Both the position numbers and the translations under genes were made by a program. A stretch of DNA of 17,036 bases from Candidatus Limnocylindrales bacterium (GTDB taxonomy: Bacteria; Chloroflexota; Limnocylindria; Limnocylindrales; CSP1-4): NCBI GenBank assembly GCA_031292335.1, contig JARLHH010000263.1, forward strand, positions 1 to 17,036, given 5' to 3'. This document shows, piece after piece, positions 6,159 through 13,614 of this stretch. The notes under the pieces were generated by a model. That model searched no databases and was not told where the DNA came from. It worked only from the letters and a program-made list of their open reading frames with translations. Position 1 is the stretch's first letter. The number at the start of each line of letters is the position of its first letter.

Positions 6159-7738
6159 GGATCCTGGTCGCGGAGCCGCTCGCGCGGGAGGGCATCGAGA
6201 TCCTGCGCCGCAACCACGACGTGGACGAGAAGGTCGGCCTGACGCCCGAGGAATACCGGGCGATCCTGCCGGAGTACGACGCGCTCGTCGTGCGCAGCCA
6301 GGTGAAGGTGGACGCCGAGATGATCGCCGCCGGTTCCCGCCTCCTGGTGATCGGACGGGCAGGCGTCGGGGTCGACAACGTGGACCTGGACGCCGCGACG
6401 CGCGCCGGGATCACCGTGGTCAACGCGCCGACCGGGAACACGATCGCGGCGGCCGAGCTGACGCTGGCGCTCCTCTTCGCGCTGGCCCGCAAGGTCGCGG
6501 CGGCGGACGCCTCGATGCGGCGCGGCGAGTGGAAACGCAGCGCCTTCGCGGGCCACGAGCTGCGCGGCAAGACGCTCGGGATCGTGGGCCTCGGGAAGAT
6601 CGGCCAGGCGATCGCCGACCGGGCCCACGCCCTCGAGATGAGCGTGATCGGCAGCGACCCGTTCGTGTCCGCCGAGCAGGCGGCGCGGCACGGGGTCGAG
6701 ATGGTCCCGTTCGAGGAGCTCCTGGCGCGCTCTGACGCGGTCACCCTCCACGTCCCGGTGACCAAGGCGACGAAGGGCCTGATCGGCGCTGCCGAGCTGG
6801 CCCTGATGAAGCCAGCCGCCTTCCTCCTCAACGTCGCGCGCGGCGCGGTCGTCGACGAGGCGGCGCTGGCGGCCGCGCTCCGCGCCGGCACCATCGCGGG
6901 AGCGGGGATCGACGTCTACACGACGGAGCCGCCGACGGGCAACCCGCTCCTCGACGCGCCCAACACGGTGCTCACGCCGCACCTCGGCGCATCGACCGCG
7001 GAGGCCCAGGTGCTTGTGGCCGAGGAGGCGTCGGAGCAGGTCCTCGACGTGCTGGACGGTCGACCCGCACGCTACGCCGTCAACGCGCCGCTGCTGACGC
7101 CGGAGACTGCGCGCGCGATCGCGCCGTACCTGCCGCTCGCCCAGACGCTCGGCCGGTTCTACGCCCAGTTCGCCCGGGGAGCCGTGCAGACGCTGACGCT
7201 CGAGGTTGCCGGCACGCTGGCAGCCCACGACGTCACGCCTCTCCAGGCGGCGATGCTCCGCGGCCTCCTCGAGGGGTCCATGACGGAGCGGGTCAACCTC
7301 GTGAACGCCGCCTACCTGGCGAGGACGCGCGGCATCACGCTCGTGGAGCGCAAGACGCCCGACGCGGGCGGGTTCGCGACGCTTGTCACGGTGAACGGCG
7401 TCGCGGACGGAGTCCAGCATGCCGTCGCCGGGACGCTGGCGAACGGTGAGCAGCGAATCGTCCGCCTCGACGACTACGAGCTGGAGATGGCACCCGCACC
7501 CTGGATGCTCGTGACCCGCCACCAGGACCGCCCCGGGCTGATGGGCCGGGTCGGCGTCCTCCTGGGCGAGGCGGACATCAACATCAGCGCGATGCACCTG
7601 GGCCGCTCGGCGCCCAGGAGCGACGCCTTCATGCTGCTCGCGCTCGACGAGCCGGTCCCCGACCCTGTCGCGGACCGCATCCGGGCGGTGGATGGCGTCC
7701 TGGACCTCTGGGGCATCGATCTCGGCGACGACGCGTGA
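6155..7738 (+). CDS. serA: D-3-phosphoglycerate dehydrogenase (long form with ASB and ACT domains)
   Basis: A 527-aa enzyme oxidising 3-phosphoglycerate to 3-phosphohydroxypyruvate with NAD+, the first step of serine synthesis. Seen: catalytic-domain N-terminus (MRILVAEPLAREGIEIL); GRAGVGVDNVD (68-77); NAD-binding GLGKIG (145-150) followed by D168 at the end of the next strand, which favours NAD over NADP; catalytic R229 in NVARGAVVDE, E258 in YTTEPP and H276 in LTPHLGAST. An ASB (allosteric substrate-binding) domain occupies about 300-445, and a C-terminal ACT domain starts near 450 (VTRHQDRPGLMGRVGVLLGE). The order and length match the mycobacterial type I enzyme, so serine feedback through the ACT domain is plausible. 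The ATG overlaps the upstream stop as ATGA, with AGGGGG seven bases ahead. The downstream phosphatase overlaps its stop as GTGA. Confidence 0.97.
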   Translation: MRILVAEPLAREGIEILRRNHDVDEKVGLTPEEYRAILPEYDALVVRSQVKVDAEMIAAGSRLLVIGRAGVGVDNVDLDAATRAGITVVNAPTGNTIAAAELTLALLFALARKVAAADASMRRGEWKRSAFAGHELRGKTLGIVGLGKIGQAIADRAHALEMSVIGSDPFVSAEQAARHGVEMVPFEELLARSDAVTLHVPVTKATKGLIGAAELALMKPAAFLLNVARGAVVDEAALAAALRAGTIAGAGIDVYTTEPPTGNPLLDAPNTVLTPHLGASTAEAQVLVAEEASEQVLDVLDGRPARYAVNAPLLTPETARAIAPYLPLAQTLGRFYAQFARGAVQTLTLEVAGTLAAHDVTPLQAAMLRGLLEGSMTERVNLVNAAYLARTRGITLVERKTPDAGGFATLVTVNGVADGVQHAVAGTLANGEQRIVRLDDYELEMAPAPWMLVTRHQDRPGLMGRVGVLLGEADINISAMHLGRSAPRSDAFMLLALDEPVPDPVADRIRAVDGVLDLWGIDLGDDA

Positions 7739-8604
7739 CCGGGGAGCGTGGAACGGCGCTGCCGCTCCCCGTTCCCCCCGATCTCGACGCCTCGCTCGTC
7801 CTGCTCCGGCACGGCCAGTCGGTCTGGCTGGCCGAGGGCCGCTTCCAAGGGCGCGCCGACACGCCCCTCTCGCCCCTGGGCGAGCGCCAGGCCGCGCTCG
7901 CGGGCGCCCGGCTGGCCGACCCGGCCGCTCCACCGAGGTTGCCGGTGCCGGCCGGCGATCCCGTCGCGATCGTCCACTCCCCGCTGGCCCGGACCGCGCA
8001 GACGGCAGCCGCGGTTGCTGCCGCGATCGCGTTGCGCGGTCGCCCGGCCCCGCCCCTCGTCGCGGAGCCGGGGCTCATCGAGATCGGGCAGGGCGCCTGG
8101 GAGGGCCACTACCAGCGGGACGTCGAGTCGGGCTGGCCAGCGGAGATCGCGGGCTGGCGCCGTGATCCCGTGCGGACCTTCGCGCCCGGGGGTGAATCGC
8201 TGGTCGACGTGGACCGGCGGGTGCGGGAGGCGCTCGGCGGGGTGATCGAGCGGCTCGAACGCGCGAGGGTGGCAGCGCCGCCCGCGGACGCATCCGGGAC
8301 GGCCCCGGGCCCGACATCGGCGTCCTTCTACGACCCCCACGCCGGGCCGTGGATCGTCCTGGTGGGCCACGACGGCGCGTTCAAGGTCGCGCTCCTCGCG
8401 CTGCTGGGGCTGCCCCTGGACCGCTTCTGGACCTTCACCCAGACCACGACCGGGATCGCGGTCCTCGACATCCGCAACGGCCGCGCCGTCCTCCGCGCCT
8501 GGAACCGGACGGAGCACCTCGCTCCGCTCGAGCTCGAGGCCGGAGAGGCGGAGCGTCGCGCCGAGGAAGAGGCCGCCGCGCGGGCGCGGAGCGGGGCGCT
8601 CTAG
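7735..8604 (+). CDS. Histidine phosphatase superfamily protein, candidate phosphoserine phosphatase
   Basis: A 289-aa member of the histidine phosphatase (phosphoglycerate mutase-like) superfamily. Seen: LLRHGQS with R25 and the phospho-acceptor H26; the GRxDTPLSPLGERQA segment (39-53); HSPLARTAQTA with R86; IEIGQGAWEGH with acidic residues near 114-123; and VGHDG with H212. All core catalytic residues are present. Unusual parts are a Pro/Ala/Ser-rich insertion of about 25 residues (180-205) and a charged C-terminal tail (260-289). Its GTG start overlaps the serA stop (GTGA) with no clear Shine-Dalgarno, so translation depends on serA. Metal-independent phosphoserine phosphatases of this superfamily are known, for example in Hydrogenobacter, and this is the only step missing from the operon, so that activity is the best inference. 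Other phosphomonoesters are possible. Its stop shares CTAG with the opposing gene. Confidence 0.9.
   Translation: MTGERGTALPLPVPPDLDASLVLLRHGQSVWLAEGRFQGRADTPLSPLGERQAALAGARLADPAAPPRLPVPAGDPVAIVHSPLARTAQTAAAVAAAIALRGRPAPPLVAEPGLIEIGQGAWEGHYQRDVESGWPAEIAGWRRDPVRTFAPGGESLVDVDRRVREALGGVIERLERARVAAPPADASGTAPGPTSASFYDPHAGPWIVLVGHDGAFKVALLALLGLPLDRFWTFTQTTTGIAVLDIRNGRAVLRAWNRTEHLAPLELEAGEAERRAEEEAAARARSGAL
7740..7775. repeat. Two mutually exclusive inverted repeats just after the phosphatase start codon
   Basis: Hairpin A pairs CGGGGAGCG (7740-7748) with CGCTCCCCG (7763-7771), nine perfect base pairs and a 14-nt loop. Hairpin B pairs GGAACGG (7750-7756) with CCGTTCC (7769-7775), seven perfect base pairs and a 12-nt loop. 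The arms overlap, so only one can form at a time. Both lie within codons 2-14 of the phosphatase gene, beginning two bases after the GTG start, where structure would affect ribosome entry at the serA-phosphatase junction. Regulation is inferred. Confidence 0.5.
8601..8604. other. Shared CTAG: stop codons of two convergent genes on the same four bases
   Basis: The plus-strand phosphatase gene ends with TAG at 8602-8604. The minus-strand transglutaminase gene ends with TAG read from 8603 to 8601. Because CTAG is self-complementary, the two genes overlap by exactly four bases. There is no intergenic space, so any terminator for either transcript must lie inside the other gene. Confidence 0.9.
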
Positions 8605-10937
8605 CGGCGCCGACCCCGGCCACGGACGAAGGCGAGACGAAGGAGCGCGACCCGCAGGCGCCGCTGCGCCGCCCCGAGCGCGGAGAGCCGATCCGCGCCC
8701 AGGCGGCGCCGGCCGTAGGTCGTCTCCACCGCGGAGCGGGCCACGAGCTGGAGCTCCGGACGGATGCCGGGGACGACATCCGAGAGCGACCCGAGGTACT
8801 CGTAGACGGTCTGGGTCGGCCGGCGCGGGTACCCGAGGCGACCGGCCACGCCGGCGACCATGCGGTAGACGGCGGCGGGCTCGACGGGCCGGCGGAGACG
8901 CCGCCGCAGCAGGACGAAGGCAAGCGCGAGCAGCGCGCCTCCCAGCGGGATCACCACCACGATGATCGGCCCGATGCCAGGCGTGCGGAAGGTCGATGAC
9001 CCGCCGCCGGCAGGCCCGCCGGGCTCGTTGACGCCGCCTCGACGCGTGGGGCTCGGGGCGGCGCTCGAAGGGGCGCTGGCCGACGCGACCGGAGCCGTGA
9101 CGACGGGACCGGCAGGAAGCGTCTCGGGGAGGCCGACGCCACCGCCGGTCGGATCGAAGTCGACCCAGCCGGCGCCCGGGAACCATGCCTCCACCCAGGC
9201 ATGCGCCTGGTCGCGCCGGATCGTCTCGCGGCCGCTCGCGTCGCGGACGCCGGGCAGGAACCCCTCCACGAACCGGGCGGGGATCCCCGCCACCCGGAGC
9301 ATCATCACCATCGCCGAGGCGTAGTGCTCGCAGTAGCCGGTCCGCGAGTAGACGAAGCAGTCCACGAGACCACGCCCGCCGCAGTCGACGTTCGTGACGT
9401 TCGTGCTGTAGGTGAAGTGGGCGGGGTCGCGCAGGTACGACTCGATCGCGCGGGCGGTGTCATACGGCGTTGACGGCCTGGCGGCGGCCAGGATCTGCGC
9501 GAGCAGCGCCCGCGTCTCGGGCCCGACCGTGCCCGGCTCGATCGACGTGTAGGTCGCCAGCAGGCCGGGCGGATAGTCCGTCCCGGCCGCCCGGAGGCGG
9601 TTGGCGGTCAGGGTCGTCGGATCGTCCGGGGTGGAGAGGTCCGGCAGGCGGGCCTCCAGCCTGTAGCTCGATCCGCCGGCGGGCAGGATCCGGCCGAACG
9701 CCGTGTCCGTCCCGCCCTGGATCAGGGTGACGTTCGCGGCATGGTCGAGAAGGGTGGGAATCCCGGGCGAGACCACGATCGTGCCCGCCGCGAGGCCGCT
9801 GACCTGGTAGTCCTCCGTCACGTAGCGGACGCCGTCGAGCGGCGCGTCGAGCGTCCCGGCCAGCAGGCTCGTCGACGCCCCGACGTTCAGGCCGACCGTC
9901 TGGCTCCAGCTCCAGGTGTTTCCGACGAGCTGGTCGTAGGCGGCCGCGCGCCACTTGACGGACGGGCTGCCCGGCGGCGCCTGGATCGTGAGGATCGGCG
10001 TGGCATCGGTCACCCAGAGGCCGGTGACGGTTGTGGACGACCCGAACTGGGTGCCGGTGATGCGGGTCCCCGGTCCGCCCGCCGGAAAGTAGCGGACCCA
10101 CTGCTGGGCAATCTCGGTGAACTTCTGGTTCAGGCTCGGCCAGGCGTCGGCGAGGGGCGCCGACGAGGCCGCCTGCGTCAGGACCAGGGAGCCCAGGACA
10201 GCGACGCCGACGAATGTCAGGCCCGCACGCAGGGAGAGGCTGGCGGCGTCGCCCACGTCGCCGATCCGGTGCCTGAGCCACGCCCGCTGCTCGTCCGCGA
10301 CGTGGAAGCGGACCAGGAACAGGAGCGCCGCGATCGAGTAGACCACCATGAGCGCGTACTGGTCCTGGACCGTCAGCGCGACGTTGGCCAGGAGCAGCGA
10401 GCCCGGCAGGACGACGGCCGCCACCGGGCGCCGGTGGGCGTAGGCGCTGTAGCCCGCGAACTGGCCGGCTCCCCAGCAGATGATCCCCAGGACGAGCAGG
10501 AAGTGGCCGACCTCGACGGTCGAGGCCCGGCCGCGAACCACCAGGTCGAGGTACGCGCCGACCACCGAATCGGAGGTGGCCTGGAACAGCCCGCCGATGG
10601 AGGCGCCGGGCGCGAGCTGGGACCCCACCACGAGCGTGAGGTACGCCGCCCCGACGATCGCGCCGCCGAGATAGGCAAGCAGCCGGCCGCCGCCGGTCTT
10701 GGCCGCCGCGAAGCCCCATACGACGCCGAGCATCCCGGCCCACGGGAGGAAGTTCGTCAGGGTCCGGCTGCCGAGCACCCAGCGCGCGTCGTCGATCGAC
10801 CAGCCCACCAGGGCCACCGTCAGCGCCAGCAGGAGCACGCTCGACCAGCCCTCCGCGGGGGCCAGCGCCAGGCGACGACGAACCTGGTCCGGGGGCGCCG
10901 TCGCGCGATAGTCGAACGCGGTCGGGGCGGCGCTCAT
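8601..10937 (-). CDS. TgpA-type membrane transglutaminase-like protein
   Basis: A 778-aa membrane protein with a transglutaminase-like cysteine-protease-fold domain. Seven N-terminal helices are visible (about 31-48, 60-78, 88-106, 142-162, 171-189, 194-211 and 236-255). Arg/Lys-rich loops fall on the cytoplasmic side if the N-terminus is inside, so the large domain (about 256-655) is outside the cell. The triad is visible: C536 in GYCEHYASAM, H579 in DQAHAWVEAWFP, D595 in WVDFDPTGGG. A Pro/Ala/Ser linker, an eighth helix (656-677) and a cytoplasmic DUF4129-like tail follow. TgpA-like proteins sit with MoxR and DUF58 genes; the substrate is unknown, and peptidoglycan or surface-protein crosslinking or hydrolysis are the usual proposals. 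The ATG overlaps the DUF58 stop as ATGA with GGGGAGG upstream. The stop codon shares CTAG with the opposing phosphatase gene. Confidence 0.93.
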   Translation of the reverse strand: MSAAPTAFDYRATAPPDQVRRRLALAPAEGWSSVLLLALTVALVGWSIDDARWVLGSRTLTNFLPWAGMLGVVWGFAAAKTGGGRLLAYLGGAIVGAAYLTLVVGSQLAPGASIGGLFQATSDSVVGAYLDLVVRGRASTVEVGHFLLVLGIICWGAGQFAGYSAYAHRRPVAAVVLPGSLLLANVALTVQDQYALMVVYSIAALLFLVRFHVADEQRAWLRHRIGDVGDAASLSLRAGLTFVGVAVLGSLVLTQAASSAPLADAWPSLNQKFTEIAQQWVRYFPAGGPGTRITGTQFGSSTTVTGLWVTDATPILTIQAPPGSPSVKWRAAAYDQLVGNTWSWSQTVGLNVGASTSLLAGTLDAPLDGVRYVTEDYQVSGLAAGTIVVSPGIPTLLDHAANVTLIQGGTDTAFGRILPAGGSSYRLEARLPDLSTPDDPTTLTANRLRAAGTDYPPGLLATYTSIEPGTVGPETRALLAQILAAARPSTPYDTARAIESYLRDPAHFTYSTNVTNVDCGGRGLVDCFVYSRTGYCEHYASAMVMMLRVAGIPARFVEGFLPGVRDASGRETIRRDQAHAWVEAWFPGAGWVDFDPTGGGVGLPETLPAGPVVTAPVASASAPSSAAPSPTRRGGVNEPGGPAGGGSSTFRTPGIGPIIVVVIPLGGALLALAFVLLRRRLRRPVEPAAVYRMVAGVAGRLGYPRRPTQTVYEYLGSLSDVVPGIRPELQLVARSAVETTYGRRRLGADRLSALGAAQRRLRVALLRLAFVRGRGRRR

Positions 10938-12190
10938 CCGACCAGGACCTCCCCGAGCGGCACTGCCGGCGGCACCACGAAGGTCCGCACGTCGAACTCC
11001 GCGAGCGCGTGGTGGACCCCGCGCGACCCCTGCTCGAGAGATGTGAGCTCGGCGGCGATGTCCGGCGCGTCGATGCTGTGCCCGGCGGCGACCACCTCGT
11101 GGCGCAGGGATGCGTACGGGTCCAGGAACATGACCTGCACGCCGATCCCCCGCGGGCGGAGGGTCGCGAGGGGGCGGACCCAGGCCGTCTCGGCCGCCGG
11201 CGTCACGATGACGGCCGACATGCCGCGGCGCAGGAGCGGCAGGCCGGCGACGAGCGCCTCCACGAGCGGTGTGCTCCCATCGCCGTCCACGGCGGCGAGC
11301 AGGTTCAGGATCTTCTGGCGCTGGCGGGGGCCCCGGTCGGGAGACAGGTGGATGATGTGCGCCCCTGTCGTGGTGACGGCCACCGCGCGGTTCTCCGAGA
11401 GTGCCCGCTCGGCCACCGCGGCCGCCACCCGGACGGCCACCTCCACGCTGGAGTCGTCCCCCGAGCCGCGCTGCACGCGACGCTCGAGGTCCACGAAGAG
11501 CCAGACGTCGGCCGTCTGCTCGAGGTCGAACTCCTTGACCTGGATCTCGCCCGTCCGCGCGGTCGACGGCCAGTGGATCCGGTTGAACGCGTCGCCCGGT
11601 GCGTAGGGCCGGATCGAGGTGGCGAGCGGCGTCGTCTGCCGGGTCCGGACGGGCGTGGATCGACTCCCCTCGAGGCTCACCGCGCGGAGCCGCCAGCGGG
11701 GGATGCGCTCGATCCGCGGGTACACGACCAGCGTCAGGCCGTGCCCGACGGTTGCGTTCGCCTCGAAGAACCCGAACGGGTCGCCGGTCCGGATCTGGAG
11801 CGGGTCAACCCGGAAGTGGCCGCGGCGGGCCAGCGGCACGCGGGCGACCCATGACCGTTCACGGCGCGTCCCGAGCGAGATCGCCCGGCCAGGAAGCGGG
11901 ATCGGGAGGGTGGACGGGTTGTGGACCTCCAGCCACAGCTTGGGCAGCCGGCTCGTGTTCCGCAGCGTATAGGTGGTGCGGAGCTGGTCGCCCACGTGGG
12001 CCTGGAGCTGGTTCACGGCGTAGCCCGCCTCGAGGTCTGCCAGCCCGTTGCGGGTGACCAGGTAGCTCCCGCCGACGACGAACACCAGGAGGTACACGAG
12101 GTAGAAGAGGAAGGCGAAGCCGGTGCTGAAGGCGGCCACCACCAGGATGCCGCCGACGGCGACGAGGGGAAGGCGGCGCAGGAAGCGCAC
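10934..12190 (-). CDS. DUF58 domain protein, partner of MoxR ATPase
   Basis: A 418-aa protein with two N-terminal membrane helices (about 7-23 and 26-45). A beta-rich region follows, with RRGHFRVDPLQIRTGDPFGFF (about 122-142) typical of the family. The DUF58 signature is IRPYAPGDAFNRIHW, then STARTGEIQVKEFD (193-222). A von Willebrand A-like fold comes next, beginning VWLFVDLERR (229-238). The family usually pairs with MoxR ATPases, thought to act as chaperones or metal-loading factors for vWA-type partners, and often with transglutaminase membrane proteins, as here. The first metal-site motif of a true MIDAS (DxSxS) is not present: the strand reads VDLERR, so metal binding is doubtful. GTG at 12190 gives the expected membrane-leading N-terminus; the ribosome site is weak. 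It starts 25 nt after moxR and overlaps the transglutaminase start as ATGA. Confidence 0.92.
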   Translation of the reverse strand: MRFLRRLPLVAVGGILVVAAFSTGFAFLFYLVYLLVFVVGGSYLVTRNGLADLEAGYAVNQLQAHVGDQLRTTYTLRNTSRLPKLWLEVHNPSTLPIPLPGRAISLGTRRERSWVARVPLARRGHFRVDPLQIRTGDPFGFFEANATVGHGLTLVVYPRIERIPRWRLRAVSLEGSRSTPVRTRQTTPLATSIRPYAPGDAFNRIHWPSTARTGEIQVKEFDLEQTADVWLFVDLERRVQRGSGDDSSVEVAVRVAAAVAERALSENRAVAVTTTGAHIIHLSPDRGPRQRQKILNLLAAVDGDGSTPLVEALVAGLPLLRRGMSAVIVTPAAETAWVRPLATLRPRGIGVQVMFLDPYASLRHEVVAAGHSIDAPDIAAELTSLEQGSRGVHHALAEFDVRTFVVPPAVPLGEVLVG

Positions 12191-12215
12191 GGGCGATGGA
12201 GCCTGCGGGGGGAGC

Positions 12216-13205
12216 TCAGTGGCCGCGCGGGGCCTCGGCCTCGATCCGGCGCGGGCCGCCGGGCCGGGCGGGGGCGTCGACGGGCACGGAGTCCAGCAGC
12301 TCGCGGACGACAGTCTCCGAGTCCACCTCCCGGATGGACGAGCTGGTCTTGATGATGACGCGATGCGCCAGGGCCGGCCCGGCCAGGGTCTTCACGTCGT
12401 CCGGGATGACGTAGTCGCGGCCGAGCAGCGCCGCCCGGGCCTGGCCGGCCCGGTAGAGCGCGATCGACCCACGCGGCGATGCCCCCAAGTAGATGTCCGG
12501 GTGGGTACGGGTTGCGTTCACGAGCCGGACGATGTACTCGGCGACGCTGGCGTCGACGTAGGTCTCGCGGACGGCCGCCTGCATCTCCCGCAGCTCCGCG
12601 ACCGGGCAGACCTCCTCCAGGTCGTCGAGCGGATGCGTCCGCTTCTGCTCGTCCAGGATCACGATCTCCTCGGTCGGGGTCGGGTAGCCCAGTCGGAGCC
12701 GGAGCATGAATCGGTCGAGCTGGGCCTCGGGGAGCGCGAACGTCCCCTCGTACTCGATGGGGTTCTGGGTGGCGATGACCAGGAACGGGTCCGGCATCTG
12801 GTGGCTGATCCCGTCGATCGTGGCCTGGCGCTCCTCCATGCACTCGAGCAGCGCGGACTGCGTCTTGGGGGTCGCCCGGTTGATCTCGTCGGCGAGGACG
12901 ACCTGGCTCATGATGGGCCCGGGCCGGAACTCGAACTCCTGGGTCTTCTGGTTGTAGATCGACAGCCCGGTCACGTCCGAGGGGAGGAGGTCGGGCGTGA
13001 ACTGGATCCTCCGGAACGACGAGCCGAGGCTCTTCGCGATCGCTTTCGCCAGCACCGTCTTGCCCGTCCCGGGAACGTCCTCGATGAGGAGATGGCCCCG
13101 GCAGAGCAGGGCGACCAGGGCGAGCTGCACCTCGTGGTGCTTGCCCACGATCACGCGCTCCACGTTCGCAATGACGCGGTCGCCGGACTCCTGGATCTTC
13201 GTCAT
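12216..13205 (-). CDS. moxR: MoxR family AAA+ ATPase
   Basis: A 329-aa cytoplasmic AAA+ ATPase of the MoxR family, proposed to act as a chaperone that matures or loads vWA/DUF58-type partner proteins. Seen: VIVGKHHEVQLALVALLCRGHLLIE leading into the Walker A motif VPGTGKT (44-50); FTPDLLPSDVTG (69-80), a near-perfect family block; Walker B VVLADEINRA with D106 and E107; sensor-1 region VIATQNPIEYEGTF; LPEAQLDRF with the probable arginine finger; and GASPRGSIAL with the sensor-2 arginine. Length and all motifs are normal. ATG at 13205 has an AGGAG about 13 nt upstream, rather far. It is followed closely by the DUF58 gene and preceded by a 145-bp gap that may hold its own promoter. Confidence 0.95.
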   Translation of the reverse strand: MTKIQESGDRVIANVERVIVGKHHEVQLALVALLCRGHLLIEDVPGTGKTVLAKAIAKSLGSSFRRIQFTPDLLPSDVTGLSIYNQKTQEFEFRPGPIMSQVVLADEINRATPKTQSALLECMEERQATIDGISHQMPDPFLVIATQNPIEYEGTFALPEAQLDRFMLRLRLGYPTPTEEIVILDEQKRTHPLDDLEEVCPVAELREMQAAVRETYVDASVAEYIVRLVNATRTHPDIYLGASPRGSIALYRAGQARAALLGRDYVIPDDVKTLAGPALAHRVIIKTSSSIREVDSETVVRELLDSVPVDAPARPGGPRRIEAEAPRGH

Positions 13206-13308
13206 CGTGCTCGCGGACTCCTGTCGCTGCGCATCCGGCGGGCGTGGCCAGTCCGGAGACGGCGCAGGGCCGGCGTCGCGCGGGGTGGGGCGGTCTCGGG
13301 GTACGGAG

Positions 13309-13314
13309 ATAGTA
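13309..13314 (-). promoter_or_regulatory. Weak candidate -10 box upstream of moxR
   Basis: TACTAT on the minus strand (four of six matches to TATAAT) lies about 100 nt upstream of moxR, in the only gap of the envelope block larger than 30 bp (13206-13350). No -35 match is found at 16-18 bp spacing. The rest of this gap is GC-rich and shows no ORF or other structure I can name. Confidence 0.2.
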
Positions 13315-13343
13315 CGTCCGAACGGCGGGGATGGTTCCGCGTG

Positions 13344-13360
13344 CCGGGCCTCAGCCCCGG
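13344..13360 (-). terminator. GC-rich hairpin overlapping the stop of the 87-aa protein gene
   Basis: CCGGG and CCCGG arms form a 5-bp stem around seven bases, extendable with a one-base bulge. The hairpin spans the TGA at 13351-13353 on the minus strand. No T-run follows. It sits exactly where the FHA-SEDS-PBP transcript would end if moxR is transcribed separately, but in DNA this GC-rich such a stem can arise by chance. Confidence 0.25.
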
Positions 13361-13614
13361 ATCAACGTGCGACCGCCCGCCCACGCGGTCATCAGCGCCC
13401 CGATCGCGGCCATCACGGCCAGGAAGAGGTCGCCCGACACGAACGATGCGGCCCCGAGCGCGACGAACACCGCGATCACCACGGTCGCCACGAGCGCGAG
13501 CCCGATCCGCTCGATCATCGGGCGCGCCGGGCGCCGGGCGGCATCCGGCTCGCGTTCGCCGGCTGGAAGGCCGGGATCCGCCGGGTCAGCGTCGGGCCTG
13601 CCCGGGTTCGTCAT
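13351..13614 (-). CDS. Small two-pass membrane protein, 87 aa, coupled to pbpA
   Basis: No family is recognised. The N-terminal 33 residues are Pro/Asp/Arg-rich and hydrophilic (MTNPGRPDADPADPG...). Two hydrophobic helices follow, about 37-59 (IGLALVATVVIAVFVALGAA) and 63-82, ending in a short basic tail GGRTLIRG. That predicts a hairpin membrane protein with both ends on the cytoplasmic side. ATG at 13614 overlaps the pbpA stop as ATGA (13611-13614), so its translation is tied to the penicillin-binding protein; the frame upstream of it is only pbpA read in another frame. The ribosome site is weak, in keeping with coupling. Position suggests an accessory of the SEDS-PBP elongation pair, but this is inference from context. 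Confidence 0.75.
   Translation of the reverse strand: MTNPGRPDADPADPGLPAGEREPDAARRPARPMIERIGLALVATVVIAVFVALGAASFVSGDLFLAVMAAIGALMTAWAGGRTLIRG

Noticed and set aside
6125..7933. A 602-codon minus-strand open frame opposite serA
   Set aside because: It mirrors serA codon structure and yields Arg/Asp/His-rich sequence with no hydrophobic core; serA is unmistakable on the other strand.
7474..9186. A 570-codon minus-strand open frame opposite the phosphatase gene
   Set aside because: It overlaps two well-supported genes in other frames and has no recognisable domain.
9741..11606. A 621-codon plus-strand open frame opposite the transglutaminase and DUF58 genes
   Set aside because: Low-complexity Arg/Gly/Ala peptide; both opposite-strand genes carry clear motifs over the same bases.
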